In this document: piece after piece, positions 55,247 to 64,000 of the stretch
How the letters are laid out: every line of letters begins with the position of its first letter
Position numbering within the stretch: position 1 is the stretch's first letter
DNA from: CBDCWQ01 sp965223435
Lineage (GTDB): Bacteria; Myxococcota; Kuafuiibacteriia; Kuafuiibacteriales; Kuafuiibacteriaceae
Assembly: GCA_965223435.1 (NCBI GenBank)
Contig: CBDCWQ010000019.1
Location: 789,946-853,945 of the forward strand
Length of the DNA: 64,000 nt
Direction of reading: 5' to 3'
Notes under the pieces: model-generated
Told to the model about the DNA's origin: nothing
Databases searched by the model: none
What the model saw: only the letters and a program-made list of their open reading frames with translations
Made by a program: the position numbers and the translations under genes

Positions 55247-56623
55247 ATGGACGACCCCAACTTCGAAGTGAGCGAAAATCACGGGAAGGCACCGCCCCCA
55301 GTACCACCACCCGAGCTGACAGATGAACAACTGCGTACTTTAATCGACGAAGGCCGAGTCCAAGAAGTGGAAAATGCGCTCCGAGAGCAGTCGCTCAGAC
55401 TGCCCCGCGTACTCGAACAACTCAACCGTGTCCTTGAACAAGGACTCGGAAACCTAGCGACCGCGCTGGCAACCATGCTCATCTCTCGCTTCCACGTATC
55501 GCGGGCCGGCGAGCTCTCGGATCGGGTGCTGGACCATGCAGACAGCGCAGGCGCCGACGAGTTGCTAGACCTCGTGGCCGCTCTCATTCAGCAGGAGCGG
55601 CTTCAGAGCGCAGACAAGGTGTTGGCAGCAGCCCGACAAAAGGATCCTACCCATGCCCGAGGCCTCTACTTCAAAGCTCGCCTTCTTGCACGACAGGGCA
55701 AAACCGAAGCCGCTTTCGAACACATCGCCCGGGTGAGCACCAAAGTTCTGGGCGCTGTCGGACTCGCCACCCAAGCACGGTATGCAACTTTATGCGGGCG
55801 ACCTAAGGCCGCAAAAGGCGCCCTCAAGGGGGCCAAAAAGGCAAAAGACCCCGAAGCCACGGACCTCATTCGGCAAGTCGAAGACATCCAGAGTCGCCTG
55901 TCCATCACCGGCCTTGACATCACCCAAGCCCAAGACCTGCAAACCATCATGGCGATAGAGTATGGGAGCATGGTCGTCGAACTATCTAAAGTCGACCGCA
56001 ACTGCGGGCGGTTTGTCGACGAGGCGCTCTCTTTGCAAAAAATTGCCCCTCTGATTCGAGGTATCGTCGAGGTGATCCAGCAACTCGGACTCCCCATGAA
56101 CAAACTCTTCCACGCCACCGAAGACGGGGAGATCGTCGCCGCGGCCATCCATCACCTCACCGACGTCCCCTATCAATCGTGGAGACAAGAGAGCATCGCC
56201 GAAGACGGAAGCTGGTTGTGTATGGGCGCCGCATCTACGCACCCGCACCTGCGAAATCCCGCCGTCCAAACGCTGCACGCAGCGCTTAACTCTGGGTCAC
56301 TACGGAGCCTCGCACTTGTACTTCCAACTGGAACCAGGGGCCCCCTCGTACCCGACATCATCGGCCAGATGGGTGACTCCGATGAAATGCCCTGGGCCAT
56401 TGATGACGAGGTGGAAGACGTTTTAGAGGAAGTGTGGGCTGGCGATCAAACCCCTGCGCTTCTTGACCACAGTGATCCCAACCACGGCCCAAAAACCAAA
56501 AACCACGAGAGCTCATTCAGTCACGTCGAGCGATTCGGCGGCATCCTACGGGCCACGCAGAAAAGCCCAAGACCGGGCCATGTTCCCTTCCTCGACGAGG
56601 CGCGCTGGTGGGCCAAAAAGTAG
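55247..56623 (+). CDS. TPR-like protein of unknown function
   Basis: A 458-residue cytoplasmic protein without signal or membrane segment. A Pro-rich N-terminus (KAPPPVPPPELTDEQ) leads to helical repeats (about 25-230) with TPR-like features: RLQSADKVLAAARQKDPTHARG and YFKARLLARQGKTEAAFEHI. The C-terminal half (about 230-420) has IEYGSMVVELSKVDRNCGRF, IRGIVEVIQQLGLPMNKLF and TGTRGPLVPDIIGQMG. This is a conserved-looking alpha/beta domain I do not recognise. It is followed 230 bases later by another unrecognised gene on the same strand, with a paired CTACGTAG motif between them. Confidence 0.65.
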   Translation: MDDPNFEVSENHGKAPPPVPPPELTDEQLRTLIDEGRVQEVENALREQSLRLPRVLEQLNRVLEQGLGNLATALATMLISRFHVSRAGELSDRVLDHADSAGADELLDLVAALIQQERLQSADKVLAAARQKDPTHARGLYFKARLLARQGKTEAAFEHIARVSTKVLGAVGLATQARYATLCGRPKAAKGALKGAKKAKDPEATDLIRQVEDIQSRLSITGLDITQAQDLQTIMAIEYGSMVVELSKVDRNCGRFVDEALSLQKIAPLIRGIVEVIQQLGLPMNKLFHATEDGEIVAAAIHHLTDVPYQSWRQESIAEDGSWLCMGAASTHPHLRNPAVQTLHAALNSGSLRSLALVLPTGTRGPLVPDIIGQMGDSDEMPWAIDDEVEDVLEEVWAGDQTPALLDHSDPNHGPKTKNHESSFSHVERFGGILRATQKSPRPGHVPFLDEARWWAKK

Positions 56624-56646
56624 GGCCGAATGGGCGGCGACCAAAG

Positions 56647-56671
56647 CTACGTAGGTTGACCGACTACGTAG
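56647..56671. promoter_or_regulatory. Paired CTACGTAG palindromes
   Basis: CTACGTAG occurs at 56647-56654 and 56664-56671, 17 bases centre to centre, with GTTGACCGA between. Each is a perfect 8-bp palindrome. They could be tandem operator half-sites, or fold together as an 8-bp hairpin downstream of the gene ending at 56623. They lie 183 bases before the GTG at 56854. Confidence 0.35.
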
Positions 56672-56853
56672 TTGTGACCGAAGTAGGTCGAAGAGTTGGT
56701 CTCCAATCACCACAAGCGCACTCACATGCATGCAATATTGCATCCGTTGGGGCGTTTTTTCTTACTGCAACACATACAGCGTTCACGTCTGAAGACATCG
56801 CGCACACCCGGGGATGGATGAATATCTAAAATCCGCTTACTCTAAAAGAACAC

Positions 56854-58044
56854 GTGGTCACCACACTCGAACAATTCATTGGTCCTCTGGCAGCCCATGC
56901 GGTTCTCCACATTGAAGATGAATCCGTAAGAAGCCGGGTCATAGACGCACTCCGTGACTGCCAAAACACGCTCGGAATTGTAGGCGACCTGGACCTTGAA
57001 AAACATGAACTTGCCGAGCTCGGTACACCTGATGTGTCTACTTGGAATGAGGTTGCACCCGATGTCCGGAACATGCTGGTTGCCGTTCGCGGAACGGCCA
57101 ATCGACTCACCGAACTGTTCCCCGCCAGCCCTGACCTAGACTCGGCCGAACAGGCACCAGAAGAACCTGGTGTCGCCGACATGTTTGGAATCTGCGACAC
57201 CGATTCCGACGCGGCCCGTGACGTCCGCGACGAAGAAATCGACCGTATTGTCGAAAATGCCGGCTTGAGCGCCCAAGAATGTCTAGGTCAAGCCATAAGC
57301 ACCCTAAGCAATATGCTCAAGCAGGACTTCATCGCCTTCGGCGCCAAACTCCGGTGCCCAGATGTTGCCGCTGACCGTTGGACGCTTCTCGGCGAACTCC
57401 AAGAGTTTAGGAGCACCTGTGAGAGGTGTCTTGACGCCGTTGTCGCCACCATTCTCAATACCTTCAGTGGCGAGGATCTGGATCAACTGATGCCACGATA
57501 CAGAAATGCGACGATGAGAGCCGTAAGATTGCGTGGTGCACTCGCGGACCTAAGTTACGATCTTGATCGATTCAATCAAGACTTCCAGCTTGCCGCGGGT
57601 TCTATGGCTGCTGTTCTCGGTGAGCGTCTTTTGGCGCGGCTAGAAGTTTTTGCTGGCGACGAGGTCTATCGTTTCGTCCGAGCTCCCGACAAGCACATGA
57701 TCATCATGCTGCGGCTCAATCTGGCGACCTGGCAAAAGGGAGAAACGTCCCTGCATGAATTCAATCACCAGCTAGATGATGCCGCCAAGTACCTTGAGAT
57801 GAGAAGGTCTATGGAAGAAAAGGAGCAATTGGCAGACCACGATCGCACACAAATTGACGTTCTTCTGGGTGCTCTGGAGCACGCACAAAACACAGAAATT
57901 CTTCCTGGTCTGGAGCTCTTGTACGGCAGATCCCAAGAACTGGACGAACAGGTCCGGCGCTATCGAAAAGGAGCGCCACCACCAGCCAGCCAGCTCGCCA
58001 GCGCCCTAAAACAAATGCAGGCTAAACTCGGACTCGCTCTTTAG
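56854..58044 (+). CDS. Helical cytoplasmic protein of unknown function
   Basis: A GTG at 56854 gives 396 residues with no signal or membrane segment. Composition and heptads suggest an all-helical protein, with coiled-coil-prone stretches near KYLEMRRSMEEKEQLADH and LELLYGRSQELDEQVRRY. Two acidic linkers (DSAEQAPEEPGVADM, DTDSDAARDVRDEEID) separate an N-terminal domain from the rest. I do not recognise the family. Its position after a TPR-like gene on the same strand suggests, but does not prove, joint function. Confidence 0.6.
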   Translation: MVTTLEQFIGPLAAHAVLHIEDESVRSRVIDALRDCQNTLGIVGDLDLEKHELAELGTPDVSTWNEVAPDVRNMLVAVRGTANRLTELFPASPDLDSAEQAPEEPGVADMFGICDTDSDAARDVRDEEIDRIVENAGLSAQECLGQAISTLSNMLKQDFIAFGAKLRCPDVAADRWTLLGELQEFRSTCERCLDAVVATILNTFSGEDLDQLMPRYRNATMRAVRLRGALADLSYDLDRFNQDFQLAAGSMAAVLGERLLARLEVFAGDEVYRFVRAPDKHMIIMLRLNLATWQKGETSLHEFNHQLDDAAKYLEMRRSMEEKEQLADHDRTQIDVLLGALEHAQNTEILPGLELLYGRSQELDEQVRRYRKGAPPPASQLASALKQMQAKLGLAL

Positions 58045-58138
58045 ATTCGCTCGCGACACACAGATCGTTGTCACAACCACCTCAGCCTACCCGGCGGTTG
58101 CGCATATCGCGTCCATACTGGATCATGGTTGGGTCTGG

Positions 58139-59350
58139 ATGCGAGGATTCCTCTTAGTCACGCTCGGGTGTTGTGGAGCGTTCGCCTGTGGTCGGCTCGG
58201 TTTCGATCTCAGTGTGGACTCTGGTTCGCGCCAAATGGATCCTGACAATGAGGTGCCCGATGGGACCCTTCCGGGCGACGATTCTCCGGACAGTTTGAAC
58301 TCGCCGTCTTTTGTGGTGGCCGGACGCTCTCAGTCCTGCGGTCTCTCTTCGGGGACGCTGCTTTGTTGGGGTCAAAATGACGAAGGTCAACTGGGACTCG
58401 GAGACAATATCAACCGGCAATCAGCAACGGTTGTGGACAACAATCGTTGGTTAGACCTGGCGGTCGGAGAGGACGTCACCTGCGCGCTCAAAGAGGACCG
58501 GACCGCATGGTGTTCGGGTGCAAACGATTGGGGAGAGTTGGGCAACGGCACCTCGAATTCCACGAGCCGCCTGGTGCAGACTCTGGGCGAAGATTGGCGG
58601 CATATCACCGCGGTCTTTTTCCATGTGTGCGCCATTCGCAAAGACGCGACCCTTTGGTGTTGGGGCGACAATACCGAGGGGCAGCTCGGCCAAGGCGACC
58701 GAAACAATACCCGATCATCGCCGGTGCAGGTGGGCAGCGCTACGGATTGGATGGACGTGGCGGCCGGCCAAGGCCACACCTGCGGCATTCGTTCGCCGGG
58801 AACCCTTTGGTGCTGGGGCCGCAATACGGAAGGGGAACTTGGTCAAGGACCGAACTCTCCCATACAGATTCGGTCTCCAGTCCAAGTGGGCTCAACCGAC
58901 GATTGGGTTCAGGTCACCTCAGGCCAAGACCACAATTGCGCCCGCCGAAAATCGGGAGAGCTTTGGTGCTGGGGTCGGGGCGTAGCCGGACAACTCGGGG
59001 TCGGTGGGAACACGTCGGTGGATGTGCCAACAAGGGTGGGAACGGACCAGGACTGGGCTCAGGTGTCGGTGAACACTTTTCATACCTGTGGCGTGCGAGA
59101 CAACGGCACCCTTTGGTGCTGGGGTCGAAACGTAGAAGGCCAGCTGGGATTACCGCCGACTGCCCGCCTGGAAACACCGACGAGAGTAGGCGTCGATGAA
59201 GACTGGCGCGCCGTCCATCTCGGCCGGTTCCACACCTGTGCCACCAAAACCGATGGCTCCTTTTTTTGCACCGGAAACAACGGTGCAGGGGAGCTTGGTC
59301 TTGACGACTCCCAGCGACGTTCAGAATTCACTCGGGTCGTTATGCCTTAA
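58139..59350 (+). CDS. RCC1-repeat lipoprotein
   Basis: A 403-residue protein with signal MRGFLLVTLGCCGAFACGR and lipobox AFAC. After an acidic Asp/Pro-rich linker come seven RCC1-like blades (about 60-400), each with a W-G-x-N/R-x-x-G-x-L-G motif: LLCWGQNDEGQLGLGD, LWCWGDNTEGQLGQGD, LWCWGRNTEGELGQG and so on. A Cys at each blade (SCGL, TCGI, TCGV) is a lineage feature, perhaps for stabilisation. The fold is a seven-bladed propeller that usually binds proteins. It is exported here, as is common for Myxococcota RCC1 lipoproteins. The ligand is unknown. Confidence 0.9.
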   Translation: MRGFLLVTLGCCGAFACGRLGFDLSVDSGSRQMDPDNEVPDGTLPGDDSPDSLNSPSFVVAGRSQSCGLSSGTLLCWGQNDEGQLGLGDNINRQSATVVDNNRWLDLAVGEDVTCALKEDRTAWCSGANDWGELGNGTSNSTSRLVQTLGEDWRHITAVFFHVCAIRKDATLWCWGDNTEGQLGQGDRNNTRSSPVQVGSATDWMDVAAGQGHTCGIRSPGTLWCWGRNTEGELGQGPNSPIQIRSPVQVGSTDDWVQVTSGQDHNCARRKSGELWCWGRGVAGQLGVGGNTSVDVPTRVGTDQDWAQVSVNTFHTCGVRDNGTLWCWGRNVEGQLGLPPTARLETPTRVGVDEDWRAVHLGRFHTCATKTDGSFFCTGNNGAGELGLDDSQRRSEFTRVVMP

Positions 59351-59452
59351 TGCTCACGACCCTTCTCTATAAACGCCACCAAGTTTTCTTCATGGACTCC
59401 AGCCACGCCCCAGCGCTTGACGCCTGCTGCTCGAAGGCCGAAAACGGGGCTC

Positions 59453-59761
59453 ATGTTTGTGGTCCTTCTTTGCTACCAAGAGCCGATCGAAAAAATCGAT
59501 GCAGTCATGAATGAGCACGTTTCATTTCTTAGACCGCACTTCCAAGATGGAACTTTTGTTGCCGCGGGAAGAAAATTGCCGCGCACCGGGGGGGTGATTC
59601 TTGCGCGGAAGATAACCCGGGCCGCGCTGGAGGAGATCATGAACAACGATCCTTTCTGCAAAAAAGGATTGGCGACCTTCGAAATCATCGAGTTTCGGAC
59701 CAGCCTATACAGCCCAACCTTTGCAGCCTTTGCGGACCCCAAGACCCGACCGTTGACCTGA
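59453..59761 (+). CDS. YciI-like protein
   Basis: The ATG at 59453 gives 102 residues, the usual YciI size, beginning MFVVLLCYQEPIEKIDAVMN. The ferredoxin-like fold of YCII-related proteins is suggested by EHVSFLRPHFQDGTFVAAG, with GGVILARKITRAALEEIMNNDPF, and an FEIIEFR strand. The conserved His of the family appears in NEHVSFL. Function is unknown; some members act in dechlorination or as small enzymes. It stands alone after the RCC1 gene. Confidence 0.82.
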   Translation: MFVVLLCYQEPIEKIDAVMNEHVSFLRPHFQDGTFVAAGRKLPRTGGVILARKITRAALEEIMNNDPFCKKGLATFEIIEFRTSLYSPTFAAFADPKTRPLT

Positions 59762-60088
59762 CGCTTCCCTGCCAACGCAGGATCTTGCTGCTGATGCTGG
59801 CCCGCGACCTATCCCCAAACGCGCAGCCCCGAATCGCGTACTGTCCTCAGCGCGTGTCATGTTTGTGTCGAATCTCTTGGTCCATGAGGACAGGCTCAAC
59901 CGCAACGATGAGGGGGGACTCCATAGTCCCCCAACAACAAGTCGGTGCAGGCCCCAAAGCCATGGCCCAGATGGTCTGGATCAAGGCGCGCCTAGGCCAG
60001 CGCTTGGAAAATTTATCAGGCCCTCCGGCAAATTTCTTCTCTGGGGCGGTTGCACTCCACGTCTCAAATGCGCTAGAGGCATCCGACT
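59762..60088. other. Non-coding stretch with hairpin
   Basis: No supportable gene. A perfect 8-bp stem (GGGGGACT, loop CCAT, AGTCCCCC) lies at 59913-59932 without a T-run. It could terminate the YciI-like gene. The last 100 bases precede the secreted-protein gene. Confidence 0.4.
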
Positions 60089-60784
60089 ATGATGTATAAT
60101 AAGCAAGGCAAGAAAGCTCGTGCTTTCGATCATGCCTCATTCATTTTTGGTTTTGCAATTGTTGGCGCATCTTTTTTGAGCACCGATCATGCGAATGCGC
60201 AGGGAAATTCAAACCCCGAGGTCATCCCAGCGCAGTCGAATCTGTATGACATCCACACCGATGCCTGGTGGCAGTGGATCGTGGCGATTTCCCAGGCTGA
60301 AAATCCCCTCCTGGACACCACCGGCGAGCACTGCGGTGTCGATCAGTCGGGCTCGGTCTGGTTTCTCGCTGGCACTTTTGGGGGGATTGAAACACGGGAT
60401 TGCGAAATTCCTGCCGGCAAGAAGATTCTCTTTCCAGTGGTGAACTTCGTATTCACTGATTTTACTCCGGAAGACGCCGAGTCCAACTTCGGGGTCATCG
60501 AATCCATTATGGACACCGCCTCGGGCCTCCAAGTCATCGTAGATGGCGTTCCTCTTCAGGACGTTGACGGATACCGATTCCAAGAACCCGATGCTTTCGA
60601 CATCGAGTGCAACTTCGAGCCCGCATGCAACGGTGAAGAATATGCCGTTCACGATGGCATCTTTGTCATGTTGACACCGCTTACGCCCGGTGAACATACG
60701 ATTGAATTTCAGGGGACCGTCAGCTTTCCGAACGGCTCCTCGTTCACCGCAGGCGCGACCTATAACATCACGGTCGGCAACTAG
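60089..60784 (+). CDS. Conserved secreted protein of unknown function
   Basis: A 231-residue protein with a signal peptide (HASFIFGFAIVGASFLSTDH, cleavage near ANAQG). The mature part has WWQWIVAISQAENPLLDTTG, CGVDQSGSVWFLAGTFGG, RDCEIPAGKKILFPVVN and a C-terminal DGIFVMLTPLTPGEHTIEF that resembles an Ig-like strand pair. These motifs recur in a widespread family of bacterial secreted proteins with no assigned function. Two Cys pairs are likely disulfides. It ends tail to tail with the HExxH-protein gene, with two strong hairpins between. Confidence 0.78.
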   Translation: MMYNKQGKKARAFDHASFIFGFAIVGASFLSTDHANAQGNSNPEVIPAQSNLYDIHTDAWWQWIVAISQAENPLLDTTGEHCGVDQSGSVWFLAGTFGGIETRDCEIPAGKKILFPVVNFVFTDFTPEDAESNFGVIESIMDTASGLQVIVDGVPLQDVDGYRFQEPDAFDIECNFEPACNGEEYAVHDGIFVMLTPLTPGEHTIEFQGTVSFPNGSSFTAGATYNITVGN

Positions 60785-60875
60785 CACCTTACCTCAGCGC
60801 AGGCCGTCGAAAGGCGGCCTGCAACCCCCAGTCACCCGAGATTGTCCGACGCATGGTTATGAGATGCGCTTATTG

Positions 60876-60906
60876 CCCCTTGCCGGAAGTTCGTTCCGGC
60901 AAGGGG
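60876..60906. terminator. Bidirectional hairpin between convergent genes
   Basis: A perfect 13-bp stem (CCCCTTGCCGGAA, loop GTTCG, TTCCGGCAAGGGG) lies 3 bases beyond the stop of the minus-strand gene and 92 bases after the plus-strand stop. A weaker 8-bp hairpin (GCAGGCCG/CGGCCTGC) is at 60799-60822. Neither has a T-run, but the position fits bidirectional termination. Confidence 0.6.
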
Positions 60907-60909
60907 GCC

Positions 60910-61596
60910 CTAGGATTCGGGCAAATGAGCCTGAAAGAAATCACTGAAATCCGTGCCGGTCACGTTCTCGACCATGTCCCGAAAAGCGCTCGTCGTCACC
61001 GGGGTGGGCGCCACAGCCACCAGGCGAAATACATCGTCGAGGCTCTTTTTGGCCTGGGTCACCTTTTTGATCTCTTCGTTCAGCAAGTGAAGAACAAAAG
61101 CAGCCCGCGCCGTGGTTGCACCGGTCGATCGCGATACGGCAAGCTTCGTTCCTTTCTTTCCTTTGCGTTCCAGCCGTTTAAGGGCCCGTTGGAAGTCTTC
61201 TTCTGCGAGGCCGCCAGAACGGCGTAAGATCTCCAGCGAATAGAGCTCAGCGAGGCCCTCGACGATCCAGTCGCCATCGATGCTCGCTCTCGCCGACGTA
61301 AACACGTGGATAAGTTCGTGAAGTACCGGACTCGTTCCATCCGGTGAAATCAATGGACGGTCCCGATGAAGATACAAAGATGCGGGTGCCGAAAGCCCGC
61401 CGCGCCACATCGGATCCCCAGCCCCCACAATCAACACCGATGGAGGCACCTTGGGGAGAATCTTTTGAAGCTCCGGTACCGTCCAACGTAAGAAAGCAAG
61501 GATATCCTCTTTATCAAGCCCCCTTTTGAGAGGAGACTTACTTGTGCCCCGTCGGGCCTCGAACCACCGAGGTACCAAATCCTGGGGCGTCAACAC
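60910..61596 (-). CDS. Gluzincin-like HExxH protein, probably truncated at its 5' end
   Basis: The visible frame is about 228 residues and opens with a TTG next to the switch to AT-rich DNA. The HELIH motif (codons at 61306-61320) and a downstream WIVEGLAELY, whose Glu could be the third zinc ligand, define a gluzincin-like metalloprotease core. The rest is helical, with LKRLERKGKKG and a C-terminal TDFSDFFQAHLP. There is no signal peptide, and a TAA lies two codons upstream of the TTG. Because the flanking sequence changes origin there, the natural N-terminus is probably missing. This would be a partial gene cut by the contig junction. Confidence 0.65.
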   Translation of the reverse strand: MLTPQDLVPRWFEARRGTSKSPLKRGLDKEDILAFLRWTVPELQKILPKVPPSVLIVGAGDPMWRGGLSAPASLYLHRDRPLISPDGTSPVLHELIHVFTSARASIDGDWIVEGLAELYSLEILRRSGGLAEEDFQRALKRLERKGKKGTKLAVSRSTGATTARAAFVLHLLNEEIKKVTQAKKSLDDVFRLVAVAPTPVTTSAFRDMVENVTGTDFSDFFQAHLPES

Positions 61597-64000
61597 TGAT
61601 TAGTGCACCACGGTCTAAACAACTCCGCCACAACTTACCAAATACCTTCACTAGCTGCAATGGGTTTCAGAGGGTTAATGTATTTACGTATTTATGCCAA
61701 TTATAGTTGCGTTAATTTTTGACTGGAATTCCCAGATTCTACCAATAGAAGGCCTACCAGAGTTTGTACCACCAAAGTATGGATTGAAAATAGCTCTTAG
61801 GGCCTTATCTGAAACAGCTGTGTGGTTGGTTAAGATATAGCTGATCAAACTCAGAGGGGGGAACTAAGGAATTTTACTGGTTTTAAGGAATCTAGGACTA
61901 CGGCAGGCCTACAACTGTTTGTACAACCCAAAAGCGAATTGTATGTTATTTCTACAGGTCTGACCTAAAACACTGTGTGGCTGGTTAAGCCCTAGCTCAT
62001 CAAACTCAAGCTGTGCTCAGAATGGGCAGGACTTGTTGTAAAGGATTCTAGGCCGATGGCAGGCCCACTGGTGTTTGTGTCACCAAAGCAAGGATTGAAA
62101 ATAGTTCTTGCAGGTTTGAACTGAAACACTGTTGGTTAAGCCATAGCTCATCAAAGTCAGGCTGTGCCCAAAGGAAGAAATTTTAGTGGTTTTCAGGAAT
62201 CTAGGCCTACGACAGGCCTGCAGTTGTTTGTGTCAGCCAAGTAAGGATTGAAAAATAGTTTTTCTTATGAAACACTCCGTAGTTCATCAAACTCAATGCT
62301 GTGCTGAGAAGACAGGTCTACACGCGTTTGTGTCACCCAAGCCGTAGCTCATCAAAGTCATGCTGTGCTCAGAGGGGGCAGGATTAGAAAATGGTCGAGT
62401 ATATAATATCCAATAGCGAATATCCAACTAACTTCACCAACGTTTGTATTTGAAAGGTAGGAATGTACATAGGCCAGTTCTGAAAAACAAAACCACAACT
62501 ATGTTTTTTTTCTTAAAAAAATGTTCTAGTTATAATAATATCTTGGTCATAACACAGTGCTTTTCATGCATCCCATGGTTGTTTTCTGTTTACTTGGTGT
62601 AAACGTGCGTTTATTTTTTATTAATGAGTTATCTTTATCTCCTTCTTCTATTTGATCTGAGCAGTTTTCAGCTAGTCTCACTCCCATAACTTCTGTTTTT
62701 ATTTCTTAGTGTTTTTTCTAATATGCTAATTTAATTTTAGGTAGAATCTTGATAGGTTTAGTATTTAGGCTTCACCTATTTCTGGGCTTCCTGTGGGCTT
62801 CTAGAAAAAAAGTTCCTTTGTCTTTTCTCTGTCTCCTGGTATCTATAATTTCTTGATATTAGAAATGAATTCTCTTTTATCCATGTGTTTACTGTACATT
62901 TTAAGTTTTATATTTGTAGTGTTTACGTTTTTTAAGCACCAAGCAAAAGAATTCATAATTTATACTCCAGAAATAAAACTGTAGGCCTAATTGGTTGCTA
63001 TATTATTGCCTATATATTATTCTTATGAAAACATGATATATTCTTAAGGTTAGATATTTCCTTAATTGGCTTCATCAGCCAAATGGTTTGAAATAAGAAA
63101 TAAAATTCATTTTATATTATGTGTGAAAAGTTTTTCATTTTTTAGAATAAATGCACATAGAGACTAATTTTGGCATAGCCTACTGCAGCACATGTTCAAA
63201 ATATTCAAAACTCTTTTTCGAAAACACAACTGTCGATTCAGTGTCAGGACATTGTTTTGCATCATGTTAGCAATAATTATTTAGCAGCCATCTTGCGAAT
63301 GAATTGGTTTTTCTCGTTGTATCATTGCCTGTTAAAGGTCTAGAGATCTAGACAAGTCAGATAAAGCTCCTTCTGCCTGGTATAAAGTATATTTTCACAC
63401 AAAATAGTTTCTTCAGGTGCCACTGAGACAGTATTGATCAAGGCAACCACTGACTGCTGATTATTACCCATGGTTACCTTGCATTTTTGACTGAGACATT
63501 GTGTTGTTCATATTAATGGTCCCATGGTCTCTTAAATAAATTTTAGATAATACCACGAACCAATGTTTGTAAACATTTTGAAATTGTAAAAACCATGAAA
63601 TTTTGTGGGAAAAAGATGGGGCAGGTCTCTAAAATGGTCCAAACTGGATGAATTTTTTTTTGTTTTTATACTGCCCAAGGAACACCATAATTAGATACTA
63701 TATTTTACAAATCAATAAATGTACAATATCACATAAATTGCACATAAAAGAAAAGAAGAGGTCTACCATACCAAGTAGTCTAAACATCTACCTATATAGG
63801 TTTTGAAGTTCACGATCAATTTTATAAAATTTTAAATGTCTGTTTATTCTAACACAAAATTAAATTATTACAAAATTAAAATATTACAGTCACAATGTTA
63901 AGAAACATTGAACCATCGATTTTATTTGGGTATATAGGAAGTATAGTTAAAAAATATGATATTTATCCACAATTTTTCCAATTTTTGATTTTTTGGCCGC
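61597..64000. other. AT-rich, apparently eukaryotic non-coding DNA (probable chimera)
   Basis: From about 61,600-61,640 onward composition turns strongly AT-rich, with long A/T runs and few CpG steps. No frame of more than about 60 codons is recognisable on either strand. Bacterial gene density is lost completely for 2.4 kb, and degenerate tandem repeats are present. It looks like intergenic DNA of an animal or other eukaryote joined to the bacterial contig. I cannot name the source. Confidence 0.8.
61748..62390. repeat. Degenerate ~150-bp tandem repeat, about 5 units
   Basis: Units begin near 61748, 61903, 62059, 62212 and 62310. Each contains versions of AGGCCTACxxxTGTTTGT, CAAGGATTGAAAATAG, GAAACACTGTGTGG, TAAGCCATAGCTCATCAAA and GCTGTGCTCAGA. 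The last two units are shortened by internal deletions. The pattern resembles a eukaryotic minisatellite or satellite fragment. Confidence 0.75.

Overview
Nearly all of this window (about 1-61,600) is bacterial. It most resembles Myxococcota or a related former deltaproteobacterial lineage. The reasons are the many secreted lipoproteins, a 13-copy cysteine-rich repeat of the myxobacterial CGDG...DPGE...CDDGN type, an RCC1-repeat lipoprotein, SpvB/RHS proteins, a DUF1592/DUF1552 gene pair, a cytoplasmic Ser/Thr kinase with a C-terminal membrane anchor, and a protease with a MYXO-CTERM-like tail. No 16S rRNA gene is present, so placement below phylum is not possible. From about 61,600 to the end the sequence turns abruptly AT-rich, has no reading frame worth reporting and carries degenerate ~150-bp tandem repeats. 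It looks eukaryotic and is probably a contig chimera.

Layout. 1-8.3 kb: a truncated lipoprotein gene and a giant RHS/SpvB lipoprotein with a C-terminal alpha/beta-hydrolase, both on the minus strand. 9.0-12.4 kb: a TRL-like lipoprotein and a minus-strand stress cluster (CBS protein, PPK2, Hsp20, CBS protein). 12.7-18.6 kb: a Cys/His-rich lipoprotein, a beta-helix (pectate lyase superfamily) lipoprotein, a decayed PL1 pectate lyase and a large lipoprotein. 18.9-23.4 kb: ACT-malic enzyme, M23 peptidase and a beta-propeller lipoprotein. 23.5-26.2 kb: tRNA-Pro(CGG) overlapping rpe, with divergent rsmB and a truncated globin. 26.3-31.2 kb: a four-gene minus-strand envelope cluster (HEAT-type protein, coiled-coil lipoprotein, single-pass protein, GT-C glycosyltransferase). 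31.5-36.4 kb: Ser/Thr kinase, formyltransferase, pyruvate kinase and RNA polymerase omega. 36.5-43.5 kb: accessory DNA with Cys-rich lipoproteins, an IS3-family element splitting one of them, two long palindromes and the 13-copy repeat protein. 44-48.8 kb: a LamG lipoprotein and two S1-type proteases. 48.9-54.3 kb: DUF1552, DUF1592-type, cytochrome-c-like and outer-membrane barrel genes. 54.4-61.6 kb: a family-2 glycosyltransferase, two unrecognised proteins, the RCC1 lipoprotein, a YciI-like protein, a secreted protein of unknown function and a gluzincin-like protein cut off at the AT-rich junction.

How the genes work together. The core genes (malic enzyme, pyruvate kinase, rpe, rsmB, rpoZ, tRNA) are scattered among lineage-specific secreted proteins. 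Three groups look like functional modules: the CBS/PPK2/Hsp20 stress cluster, the HEAT/coiled-coil/GT-C envelope cluster, and the DUF1592/DUF1552 pair next to a cytochrome-like protein and an outer-membrane barrel. The RHS lipoprotein is the best candidate for an antagonism or surface-toxin system. Start codons were moved inward from the longest frame wherever a signal peptide, a ribosome binding site or family alignment favoured it. No database search was run, so family names come from motif recognition.
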